Assembly (NCBI GenBank): GCA_045628865.1
Contig: JAZQQB010000090.1
Coordinates: forward strand, 1-38,108
DNA length: 38,108 nucleotides
From: JAZQQB01 sp045628865
GTDB taxonomy: Bacteria > Bacillota > Clostridia > Lachnospirales > Lachnospiraceae
Reading direction: 5' to 3'
A program made the translations under genes and the position numbers. The first letter of the stretch is position 1; each line of letters opens with the position of its first letter. Shown here piece after piece: positions 6,426-15,399 of this stretch. The notes beneath the pieces were generated by a model. It saw only the letters and a list, made by a program, of their open reading frames with translations, did not search any database and was not told the origin of the DNA.

Positions 6426-9400
6426 TTAACCCTTTACAAGTGGTATTACTACCTTCGCAACGCTATCCTCATTACCCGCTGGCAGCATCGCAAGACCTGG
6501 TTTTTGTGGTTTTCCCTGTTCCACAAATGAGAAGTTAGAGAAATCCATATAACGCATGTTGGTGATACTACCACCAAGATGCATACCTGTTTTGTAGCTA
6601 ACAAGACCTTCATACAACTTAATACCAAGAAGTGATGATAACTGGTCTTGATTGATTGTTCCAAAGAAGAAGATATTATGGAACTTACCTTTATCTGCAA
6701 TATTCTCAAGGAACGGTTTGATATCCATAACGCCCTCTGTCTTCTTCTGTACAGACTGTACAAAGGTTACGATATCAGAGAATATGATAAAATATGGATC
6801 TGATTTAGCCTGTTCTTCGAAAATTTCAATTTCTTCCTTACCTGCTGTAATGAGTTCTCTCTTGATAACATTACGACGTTTGAACTCAGGCAATAAATCC
6901 TGGAAAAACTGTGCCTGATCCTTTACATTATCAATGTACTGAGCACCAACTGCATCTGCTGTAGGTTTCAAATCAGAAGCACCATGTTCAATTACAACAA
7001 CCTTTGCATTTGGCTTCTTTGCAGCACTTCGAATAATTGTCTTCATAACATTTGTCTTACCAGTTCTTGCCTTACCAGATACCATGTAAATAAATGTCTT
7101 AGCAAGATCGACACTGTATACATCTGCAGAACTTAAATCGTAACCAAGTGGCAGCTTCTGAGGATCTGCCTGTGCCATAGAAACCGAACCAAGTTTTTCG
7201 TATTCTGACCAAATTGGTTTCTCTGGAATAACTGGAATTTCTCTTGCAAATGGTCCTTGCCAAGCGTTTGCCATCTTTTTACAGATTGCCTTAATCTTCT
7301 CAATTCGATCAAAGTCATTATCTGCTTCTAACGCAAGAGCTGTCTGGTATTCAAGTGCAACCTCACCAACAAGTGCAAGACCACGACCCTTGATATTGCT
7401 TTCAGGTAATGTATCAATATGGTTCTTACGAAGTACATCCTGATAAGCATATTTATCTGTCATCTGTAAACATACTGCTGTCTTAATGTTATTGGCAACC
7501 TTATTAGGAATTTCTGCGTTGGAGAAGTTTCCACCAGATAATGCAAGATAGATACCATATCCAACACCTTCCTTAGAAAGACGGATCAGTTTATCATCAT
7601 ATTTACCATCTGTCTTTTCTCTAAATGCACCTACATTATCGATTGCAATGATAATAGCAGGTACTTTTACACCATTTACCTGTACGTATTGTGAATAGTT
7701 ACCACCTCTAAACATCTTCTTTCTTTCATCAATGATCACTTCTATCATATGGAAGAATTTAGAGATCATCTCTGTATCATCTTCATACATAACACCGCCC
7801 ACATGAGGTGCCCCTTCAAAACAGCTAAGCATCTTTGAACTAAAGTCAAGTGCATAGATATTGATCCAGTCTGGTGAATATTTATGGATCATTCCATAAA
7901 GTAATGTCTGTAAGAAGCTACTCTTACCACAAACAATTCCACCACAAACTGCGAGGTGACCATCCTCTGAGAAGCTTAGATAAAGTGGCATCTGTGCCTG
8001 GTTAACAGGATCATCACAGAAACCGATTGGAAGTGTAAGATTCCAATTCTTCTCATTGCAATGCCAGTTTTTACCGTCAAAAATATTGTTAGAATATCCG
8101 GCAAGATCATCTAAGTACATAACCTCTGGAAGAAGTGGCATCCACAACTGCATCTGATCCCGATAGCCCTCTTTCTTGGCAACCTGACCAAGATATTCGA
8201 TAACGGCATCTAACTGTGTCTTATTCTTCACTTCTGGAAGTTTCTTACGCATTTGATCTGCAAGTACACCAATCTTAGTTGCTGCTGTTTCCATATCAAG
8301 GCCTTCTTCAGCTGCAACAATGGAAAGCACCGATAAGAAATCTTCTACACGATGTCCATTATAATCAGAATAAGGATACTCAATCTTTGCTCTTTCAATA
8401 GCTTCAAAGAACAATGGAACTCTTCTTGCATCCTGCAAATATTCAACAAGTCCCTGTGAACTCTTAGCCGCAGCATCCATTGCCACATTCATAAGTCTCT
8501 GGATCCATGCATTCAATGCCTTTTCACGCTGTTTGCTCTTTAAGGTATTACCAATGAGTGCTGCCTTACCAGTTACAGAAAGCATCGTTGCAATATCTGT
8601 CTTTGTAGTATCCGCATTCTCCACATAAATTGCTCCAGAATAACCTGACTGGAACAAATCATAAACTTCATCGTTACCAACCTGAAGATATCCACGACCT
8701 GCCTGTGAAATATAAGCAGCATCCGGTTTATGTAACATATCATTACTATCCTGCTTATCCTGTACACGCAGGCACAAACGGAACTTGGAGTTTGACCAGA
8801 TATTATCATCTACTGTACCACTTGGTTTCTGTGTTGCAAGAATCAAGTGTACACCAAGGCTTCGACCTACCTGTGCAACGGAGATCAGTTCTTTCATGAA
8901 TTCTGGCTCTTCTCTCTTTAACTCGGCAAACTCGTCGATGATGATGAACATGTGAGGTACTGGTACCTTAGCTTCACCATTTTTATAGAGCTTTGTATAT
9001 AAGTTGATATTATTAACGTTGTTCTCACTAAAAATTCTCTGACGACGCTTATTTTCTGATTTGATAGAAACCATAGCTCGTCTTACCTGGTTACCGGAAA
9101 GGTTGGAAATAGAACCGATCATATGTGGTAAGCCTTCGAACAGACCAGCCATACCACCACCCTTATAGTCGATAACAAAATATCCGATATCATCCGGACT
9201 AAAGTTAATGGCAAGTGCTAACATATAAGTCTGAAGTGTTTCTGATTTACCGGAACCTGTAGTACCCGCAACCAGTCCATGAGGTCCATGATATTTTTCA
9301 TGTACATCCAGGTAAGCAATAGCACCACCTGCTTTTGCACCGATTGGAGCCTTCATATTCTCATAGTTACGGTTTTTACGCCATCTGTCAGCTACATTCA

Positions 9401-11396
9401 ATTCCTGCAATGTAGAAACACCCATCATATCAAAGAAGGATAACGCATTTGGAATATCACTACCCTTTTCTGTTTCCTTTACTTCAATTGATAATAATCT
9501 TCTGGCAAAAATTTCAATCTGATCACCAGATACATCATCAAAAGTAACCTCAGTACTTTCATCTTCAGAAAGATCATAAATACCACTAAATCCAGCATCC
9601 TTCTGTAAGAAGAATTCACATTCATTTGGAAGCTGCTCTCTGTTCTCTTCCAAAATCAAAGTAGTTAAACCATAACAAAGTTCATTCTCATAAATATACT
9701 TTGTAATCAACTCACCTTCCAACATATCCTGATCCGAAACGATCAAAATATAATATGGCTGTGGCAATGTATTCTTTTTCATACGCTCATCATCAGAACG
9801 CATACGGAAGATCTGTGTCAATTCGAATAAAATATCACTGGCCTCCGATTTGTTACTTGCAACATAACGGGTTTTCTTATCTTCACTCCATACATGAGGC
9901 AGATAATGACAATACTTCCAGTTTTCATCATCCTTTTGTTCATTATAAATATACACAAGCTTTACTTCTGTATAACAGTTGTTAGCTGCGATCTGTGCTG
10001 TCAAAAGACGAACAATATCAAATGCTCCTTTTTTACGCTCACCACCAACAACACCGATCAGCTTATGTGCATAAAGATTTACATTGATTGGTACATCATA
10101 CAAGGTCTTAAATTCATCGGCAATCTTACGTGGTTTGTCATTCAGCTCGTCAATCGCCATGGTAAATTTTTCCTTAGGAACATTGATATGAATCTGGAAA
10201 GGAATGTTACCTGTACCTACTCGTTGACATAAAAAGTCATCGTGCTTTCTATTACGACTCCATAATTCAGGTGTATTCTCATTATATGTCAGCATGGTTG
10301 CTGCAGATGGATACATCTGGAACATAATGGAACGTGTATTCTCATATTTCTCTCGGATCTCATCTGATTTTTTGATCAGATAATCACCATATGCCTTGAA
10401 TCTGGCCTTTTCAGTTTCTCTGATTTCTTTCTTATTATATCTGATATTATTCAGAGCCCAAAAAACACCAATAGATGCTGAAGTACCTGCTGTGATCATA
10501 CCAGTATACATAAACAGACTGGACTGACGTCCCTGGGTCTTGTAACTGATAACCATCAAAACACTACTCATCATCATAGGAATCATCATGGTAAAGGATG
10601 GTCCAATGATCATCCAGAGTGGTTTCTTCTGTCCTTCTTTTTTTGCTGGCGCTGGCTCGATTTCAATTTCCTCCATATCTGGTTTTAAATTGTTACGAGG
10701 CGCTCTATGGAAGAATTTCTTTACTTTTCCGAAATGAGACTTTTCCTTTGTCTTTTCATCCTTTGGTGGAATGAATTTAGGAAGACCCGGATTGATACTT
10801 AAATTTGATTCTGTTGGTGCTGAAACTGCGATCATATTTCCAAGATAAACAATCTTTAATCCGAAAATATTAATGCAATCACCAATCTGAAGCATCTCCT
10901 GCTTTCCTGCTTTTCTACCATCTATAAAGGTACCATTGGCACTGTTATCTACAAGACATAAGCCCTGGTCAGTCTTTTGCAGATATGCATGCTGACGAGA
11001 AACCAGTGAAAGATACTGATAAATAATCTGGTTGGAAGTATCACAACCAATTGTAATAGTCTGTAACCTGGTAATATCAATCTTATGAAATACACGGAAA
11101 GAGTCATTGGTCTTTCTGACGATCAAAGAAACCTGGGTATCCTCTCTATCATGCAGAGTTAAAATATCTCCATCCTCCAATGGCTGTACTTCAATATTTT
11201 TTTGAGCAGTGATATAGTACTGCTCTGTCTGTCTCATAAACCAGTTCTTTTCAATATTCTCCAGCTTTAAGACCAGATCCTGTCCAAAGCCAAACATTTT
11301 TCGATTCAAAATAATTTCTGTTTCGGTATTGGTCTCAGCTGGTAATAAATATTCAAAAAACGCATTTTGGGCATATGCCGAAATCATCAATCCCAT
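6426..11396 (-). CDS. essC: EssC-type T7SS FtsK/SpoIIIE ATPase
   Basis: A 1656-aa membrane motor that recognises and drives T7SS substrates across the membrane. An FHA domain is clear at about 112-186 (SRQH 133-136, NGTFIDG 154-160), and a weaker FHA-like half may fill 1-110. Two TM segments lie at about 259-284 and 293-315, followed by a degenerate module (330-640) and three ATPase modules. Module 1 has a full Walker A (GTTGSGKS, K717) and Walker B (IIIDEF, D821-E822). Module 2 keeps GGIVCGKS (K1158) but has AIDN in Walker B. Module 3 has GKARTGKT (K1447) and FSDIV. This matches firmicute EssC, where module 1 is the active ATPase. GGAGG is 7 nt before the ATG. Confidence 0.95.
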   Translation of the reverse strand: MGLMISAYAQNAFFEYLLPAETNTETEIILNRKMFGFGQDLVLKLENIEKNWFMRQTEQYYITAQKNIEVQPLEDGDILTLHDREDTQVSLIVRKTNDSFRVFHKIDITRLQTITIGCDTSNQIIYQYLSLVSRQHAYLQKTDQGLCLVDNSANGTFIDGRKAGKQEMLQIGDCINIFGLKIVYLGNMIAVSAPTESNLSINPGLPKFIPPKDEKTKEKSHFGKVKKFFHRAPRNNLKPDMEEIEIEPAPAKKEGQKKPLWMIIGPSFTMMIPMMMSSVLMVISYKTQGRQSSLFMYTGMITAGTSASIGVFWALNNIRYNKKEIRETEKARFKAYGDYLIKKSDEIREKYENTRSIMFQMYPSAATMLTYNENTPELWSRNRKHDDFLCQRVGTGNIPFQIHINVPKEKFTMAIDELNDKPRKIADEFKTLYDVPINVNLYAHKLIGVVGGERKKGAFDIVRLLTAQIAANNCYTEVKLVYIYNEQKDDENWKYCHYLPHVWSEDKKTRYVASNKSEASDILFELTQIFRMRSDDERMKKNTLPQPYYILIVSDQDMLEGELITKYIYENELCYGLTTLILEENREQLPNECEFFLQKDAGFSGIYDLSEDESTEVTFDDVSGDQIEIFARRLLSIEVKETEKGSDIPNALSFFDMMGVSTLQELNVADRWRKNRNYENMKAPIGAKAGGAIAYLDVHEKYHGPHGLVAGTTGSGKSETLQTYMLALAINFSPDDIGYFVIDYKGGGMAGLFEGLPHMIGSISNLSGNQVRRAMVSIKSENKRRQRIFSENNVNNINLYTKLYKNGEAKVPVPHMFIIIDEFAELKREEPEFMKELISVAQVGRSLGVHLILATQKPSGTVDDNIWSNSKFRLCLRVQDKQDSNDMLHKPDAAYISQAGRGYLQVGNDEVYDLFQSGYSGAIYVENADTTKTDIATMLSVTGKAALIGNTLKSKQREKALNAWIQRLMNVAMDAAAKSSQGLVEYLQDARRVPLFFEAIERAKIEYPYSDYNGHRVEDFLSVLSIVAAEEGLDMETAATKIGVLADQMRKKLPEVKNKTQLDAVIEYLGQVAKKEGYRDQMQLWMPLLPEVMYLDDLAGYSNNIFDGKNWHCNEKNWNLTLPIGFCDDPVNQAQMPLYLSFSEDGHLAVCGGIVCGKSSFLQTLLYGMIHKYSPDWINIYALDFSSKMLSCFEGAPHVGGVMYEDDTEMISKFFHMIEVIIDERKKMFRGGNYSQYVQVNGVKVPAIIIAIDNVGAFREKTDGKYDDKLIRLSKEGVGYGIYLALSGGNFSNAEIPNKVANNIKTAVCLQMTDKYAYQDVLRKNHIDTLPESNIKGRGLALVGEVALEYQTALALEADNDFDRIEKIKAICKKMANAWQGPFAREIPVIPEKPIWSEYEKLGSVSMAQADPQKLPLGYDLSSADVYSVDLAKTFIYMVSGKARTGKTNVMKTIIRSAAKKPNAKVVVIEHGASDLKPTADAVGAQYIDNVKDQAQFFQDLLPEFKRRNVIKRELITAGKEEIEIFEEQAKSDPYFIIFSDIVTFVQSVQKKTEGVMDIKPFLENIADKGKFHNIFFFGTINQDQLSSLLGIKLYEGLVSYKTGMHLGGSITNMRYMDFSNFSFVEQGKPQKPGLAMLPAGNEDSVAKVVIPLVKG

Positions 11397-11434
11397 AGTC
11401 GGGCCTCCAAAAATTTTTTTCTATAAAATACAAT

Positions 11435-11583
11435 TTGTAACTGTTCAGAGCCATGCGATTTTAAATACAACTAAAAAATTAAGCTCGCTTAAAAGCTTTT
11501 AGTTGTATTTAAAATCATTTGGCGAGCACGCCACATAAGTATTTTTCGAAGAAAAATACGCATGGTTCTGAATAATTACTACA
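11435..11583. repeat. Palindromic double-hairpin element, copy 3
   Basis: The best preserved copy. Ends are TGTAACTGTTCAGAGCCATGCG on the left and, inverted, an end containing TAATTATTCAGAACCATGCG on the right (about 11558-11583). Internal features are a perfect 20-bp stem (11457-11476 with 11497-11516), the linker GGCGAGCACGCCACATAA (11521-11538) and a 9-bp stem GTATTTTTC/GAAAAATAC (11539-11559). Twenty-eight bases (11511-11538) are identical to 38051-38078. It lies between the VWA-FHA gene and essC and could affect read-through. Confidence 0.75.
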
Positions 11584-11586
11584 ATT

Positions 11587-13233
11587 TTATTCCAATTTCA
11601 AAATAAAGATGGTTCTTCCTAATTTGATCTGACAACCATTTCGTATTTCTGTTGCGTCAACACATCTTGTACCGTTCACAAAAGAACCATTGGAAGACTT
11701 CAGATCCTTGATATAGAATTTATTTCCCATAATACCAATTTCACAATGTACGCCAGAAATTGCACTATCAGGAATTACAATTTGAACCGAACCTGGATTT
11801 CTACCAATTGTCAACTTATCCTGGAAGGAACCTGAAAATACCTTACTAGGGTCTTCTGCGTTCTGTAAGGATACCCGATGGATCGCTGGCTGACTCATTG
11901 GAGCCTGATTCATTGGGGGCTGTCCTGACGCTGGTGCATTGTTAGTATTCTGGAATAATACCTGAGTCTTATTGTTACCCGCCGGTTTTTGCATTGCTGG
12001 TTCCTTATTGATCATAGGCGTAGCACCTGCTGGCATACCCTTCTTTTCTGGTTCAGGAACATATCTCTCATTCTTAATCTGGTTATCAAGCTTCTTATAT
12101 TCTTTTTCAGATTCATCTACATTGCCCTTTTTCTTCAAAAGTACCAATAAGATAATAACCACGATCAAAACAACGATCACTGCAATCAGTAATGCAATTG
12201 TAAGTGGATTGAACAAAGAGGATTTCTGCTCCACAACAGTCATTTCCTCTGTTTCTACAGTTTCCTCTATCGTTTCTGTTTCCTCTGTTGGTTCTATTGT
12301 TTCTTCTACATATTCCACAACGGGCAACCTTACATCACAGTTATAAACAACATCCCCGAAGGTCAATCTTGCATTTTTCTGGGAACCATCACAAGGCTGA
12401 TTCTCAATGACTGTTACGATTCGAACCAATTCATTATCGCTTTTTAATCTGTCTACTACATTCTGATTATTAAAATCTTCTGATAAAGAGAACTGTTCTC
12501 CATGAGAGATTCTTGACAACTCATGTAATGTGCGAAGATCTTCCTTAGATGCTTCATCATTGTTCTTCGAAAAACCAACTGTATAAATTGGATAGTTTGT
12601 TGCTTTTAATCGATCCTTTACTTCCGGATAGGATGAATTGATGGTAAGCTCGTTCTGATGAATACCATCTGATATGATAATGATTCGTTTATAGCTGGAA
12701 TCCTGAATATTATTTAAAACATCAATAGCCTTACTTACATTCGTATAAACATCGGCATCTTTATTCTCGCACTCCATGCCATAAAGGATCTGCCTGCATG
12801 CTTCATAATCATTTGAAAAAGAACCTGCTGTATAAGTTACTTCATTAATATCCTGTTCAATTTCAGCAACAATAAATTTCTCACCGTCGGAACGATTTCT
12901 TAAAATAAAATCAACAAGATCAAAGGCTGGTCCTCCATACTGCGAGCTCATAACCGACTGGGAATTATCTACCAGAATAATCGTATAAATGGAGTGAGAA
13001 TCCCCTACTGTGGAAACCTCTGAAACAGTTTCTTTTACATTACCATACATAACCTCAGCATTTCCCGCTGATGCTACACCATACATATAAAAAGTAACTT
13101 CATTCGTATCAAAAGATGTGTAATATTCCAGCACACCTGATGTGTCATCCGCCTTTGCTACTGATTTTGGGGTCAAAATACTCGCAACCATTGCACATAC
13201 TAATAATCCTAATTTACATTTCTTTAGGTTCAT
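11587..13233 (-). CDS. Signal peptide-VWA-TM-FHA protein of the T7SS locus
   Basis: A 548-aa protein built to face both sides of the membrane. It has an N-terminal signal sequence (about 1-28), an extracellular von Willebrand A domain with a full MIDAS (DNSQS at D89 and SDG at about 188-190), a Glu/Thr-rich linker (about 308-335), one TM helix (about 343-366) followed by KKK, a Pro/Met-rich linker and a cytoplasmic FHA domain at the C-terminus (IGRNPG, SGVHCEIG, SSNGSFVNG). FHA domains bind phosphothreonine, and EssC also carries one. The start at 13233 was chosen because GGAGGA lies 7 nt upstream; an earlier in-frame GTG at 13278 lacks such a site. It may act as a membrane partner of EssC; that is inference from position and topology. 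Confidence 0.85.
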   Translation of the reverse strand: MNLKKCKLGLLVCAMVASILTPKSVAKADDTSGVLEYYTSFDTNEVTFYMYGVASAGNAEVMYGNVKETVSEVSTVGDSHSIYTIILVDNSQSVMSSQYGGPAFDLVDFILRNRSDGEKFIVAEIEQDINEVTYTAGSFSNDYEACRQILYGMECENKDADVYTNVSKAIDVLNNIQDSSYKRIIIISDGIHQNELTINSSYPEVKDRLKATNYPIYTVGFSKNNDEASKEDLRTLHELSRISHGEQFSLSEDFNNQNVVDRLKSDNELVRIVTVIENQPCDGSQKNARLTFGDVVYNCDVRLPVVEYVEETIEPTEETETIEETVETEEMTVVEQKSSLFNPLTIALLIAVIVVLIVVIILLVLLKKKGNVDESEKEYKKLDNQIKNERYVPEPEKKGMPAGATPMINKEPAMQKPAGNNKTQVLFQNTNNAPASGQPPMNQAPMSQPAIHRVSLQNAEDPSKVFSGSFQDKLTIGRNPGSVQIVIPDSAISGVHCEIGIMGNKFYIKDLKSSNGSFVNGTRCVDATEIRNGCQIKLGRTIFILKLE

Positions 13234-13375
13234 CCTTTTCTCCTCCGACAAAATCCTACTAATTTCTACAATTAGCACAGATATTTTATCATATCACGCT
13301 ATTTTTTGTAAATATTTAGCAACAATTATGTATACGTCTTACCGTTAAGTATTTTATGGTAAAAAATGAAACTTT

Positions 13376-14350
13376 CTATTTGTTTTTTTCACACTGACAG
13401 GTTAAATATTCATAAGCCTGTTTTGCATGTATCATCCTAGCATGTAATTTCACTTTTTCGCCGTTTTTCATCATAATATGATACTCTACCCACTTTGTCC
13501 CTCGCCCATGTCGTACATGGATCCTGGTCTTTCGAATATCTTGATATCGATACTTTTTTTCGTTTCCATGCCGGTCCGTCAAAACAAAACGATCCGAAAA
13601 TAAAAAGCACTTTTTTGTAAAAACTTCCAAGTAATAAATCTGTATAAAAACGAATAGAAGCAAAAAAATTCCCGCACACACCATAATATTTTTTAACACA
13701 GCTACAGGGTAGGAAAAAATAAAAACTGTATATATAAATGCTATAAAAATCGTACAGTTAATCACTCCAAGATAGTCCTTTTGTTCAGGGCCAAAATAAA
13801 CTCCCATTACGTAATTCGGATAACTTTTATAGCGTTCACATGCTCTTGCATTTTTATCAAATCCACAATCAAGCTGTACTATCTTTGGACATTCAATGGT
13901 TTCAAAGAATTCAAGAGCATCCTTACAATTGGTCATCTTATCTGTAAACTGGATAAATCCATCTGAAAAAATAAAGCGATGACGTAATACATCATTCCCA
14001 TTACTCTTTATCACTTCCTGCTCGTAAACCTGTAGGGTATGATATGCATACTTTTTTGTCTGAAACCATCTCTTTTCCTGCACATGATCCGGATACAAAC
14101 GAATCACCCATAATGCATGCTTTGCCAACAACAAACCACAAGCAATATCCATCACAATCCCAGAAGTTCCAATGATTGAAACATATGGTGCCTCTGGGTT
14201 CCAAAAAACAATCCCAGGGATGATGAAAAACAAAGAAAAAATAAAAACTACGATAAACAAAGCCTTATATTGAAAAAGCTCATCCCTTACCTCTATCATC
14301 CTGCTGCCATGAAAATTTCTATTTTCATATACGTCAAATGCTTCTATCAT
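13376..14350 (-). CDS. Tandem paralogous membrane protein B, candidate immunity
   Basis: A 324-aa protein of no family I can name. It has two repeats of the same plan: a TM pair (about 28-75) then a beta-rich module (about 80-170), and a second TM pair (about 195-240) then another beta-rich module ending in HARMIHAKQAYEYL. The beta modules look like bacterial PH-type domains. It is clearly related to the preceding gene (compare RHRFIFSDGF with LHRYSFTNGS and YPNYVMGVYF with APDFVMAVFM). Its ATG overlaps the stop of that gene (TAATG), so the two are translationally coupled. Position after the Rhs gene suggests immunity to its C-terminal domain, but this is not shown. Confidence 0.7.
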   Translation of the reverse strand: MIEAFDVYENRNFHGSRMIEVRDELFQYKALFIVVFIFSLFFIIPGIVFWNPEAPYVSIIGTSGIVMDIACGLLLAKHALWVIRLYPDHVQEKRWFQTKKYAYHTLQVYEQEVIKSNGNDVLRHRFIFSDGFIQFTDKMTNCKDALEFFETIECPKIVQLDCGFDKNARACERYKSYPNYVMGVYFGPEQKDYLGVINCTIFIAFIYTVFIFSYPVAVLKNIMVCAGIFLLLFVFIQIYYLEVFTKKCFLFSDRFVLTDRHGNEKKYRYQDIRKTRIHVRHGRGTKWVEYHIMMKNGEKVKLHARMIHAKQAYEYLTCQCEKNK

Positions 14351-15333
14351 TATTTCTTTGAATCCTTTCCATGCATGTTTTCATAGTACTGTTTTAGATA
14401 ATAATATGCCTCTTCGCTATGGATCAGGTCATTCTTCATCTCAAGTGTTCCCTCTCTAAAGTGGATATCAAAGGTATAATAAGTTCCTCCTCCACCCTTT
14501 CCAGAATGGATATGCCTCACCTTTTCAACCTTTTGGATATATCGATACTGATATGTCTCCTCATGTTTCCACCCATCCACAACGATCATACGATCCTGAA
14601 ACAAAAAGACCTTTTTACGTTTTCTGAATAGATACCAGCAATAAAATCCTGCTGCCACCAGTACCATCACTCCCATACAGCACAACACACCCACCAGGCT
14701 ATACCCATAGGCCCAAATAAAATACATAAACCCTGCAAGTACAAGTTCTAATAAAGAAGTGATTACAATATAAATCTTTTTTTGTTCACTATCCATAAAC
14801 ACCGCCATAACAAAATCAGGTGCTTTTACATATTTTTCATACTCGAGCGCATCGTTTCCATACCCACATTCACATTTGATCCTTTGCTTACATTCCAAAT
14901 TATCAAAAAAAACAATTGCTTCCTGACTTTGGTTCATATCCTCCGTGATCACAAAGCTGCCATTCGTAAAAGAATATCGATGTAATATTGTCTGTACTCC
15001 TGCACGTTTTGTAATTTCCTGCATCATACATTGAAGATCTTTATAGGCATAAACCTTTTTAGATAAAAGCTTTTTCACCTCTACACAATCTTTATAAAGC
15101 GTTATTCTTCTAGCCCCATAAATAACACACGCGACAGGTCCCACCATGTTGATCAATAATCCAATACAGCCAAAATACCACCAGCTATCATCTTTTAAAA
15201 TGCACAATGCAATAGCCGGAATATATAAAAGCATAGCCAATATCGTTAATAGCTTTGTCAATAGCTTATAGGATTCTGTATGATAGGTGACCTCTATCAC
15301 ATTTCTTTTGTTTGTATATCCATCGTTTTGCAT
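14350..15333 (-). CDS. Tandem paralogous membrane protein A, candidate immunity
   Basis: A 327-aa paralogue of the next gene with the same plan: TM pair (near residues 25-75), PH-like beta module (about 80-170), second TM pair (about 190-235) and second beta module ending in LIHSEEAYYYLKQYY. I placed the start at the ATG at 15333 because GGAG lies 6 nt before it; an ATG four codons upstream (15345) has no ribosome site. It begins about 66 nt after the Rhs stop. Two immunity-type paralogues behind one polymorphic toxin are common after toxin-module exchange, but an unrelated membrane role is possible. Confidence 0.7.
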   Translation of the reverse strand: MQNDGYTNKRNVIEVTYHTESYKLLTKLLTILAMLLYIPAIALCILKDDSWWYFGCIGLLINMVGPVACVIYGARRITLYKDCVEVKKLLSKKVYAYKDLQCMMQEITKRAGVQTILHRYSFTNGSFVITEDMNQSQEAIVFFDNLECKQRIKCECGYGNDALEYEKYVKAPDFVMAVFMDSEQKKIYIVITSLLELVLAGFMYFIWAYGYSLVGVLCCMGVMVLVAAGFYCWYLFRKRKKVFLFQDRMIVVDGWKHEETYQYRYIQKVEKVRHIHSGKGGGGTYYTFDIHFREGTLEMKNDLIHSEEAYYYLKQYYENMHGKDSKK

Positions 15334-15343
15334 ATGAATCTCC

Positions 15344-15385
15344 ATTTCACTTGTGAAATCCCAGGTGGGCTATTTGAACCCACTA
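15344..15385 (-). promoter_or_regulatory. Two short hairpins in the Rhs to membrane-protein gap
   Basis: ATTTCAC/GTGAAAT (15344-15359, 2-nt loop) abuts the GGAG ribosome site of the first membrane protein gene. GTGGG/CCCAC lies just upstream of it on the mRNA (about 15363-15383). The first could modulate translation of the candidate immunity gene. No T-tract follows, so neither looks like a terminator. Confidence 0.35.
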
Positions 15386-15399
15386 AATAGAGGTGAATG

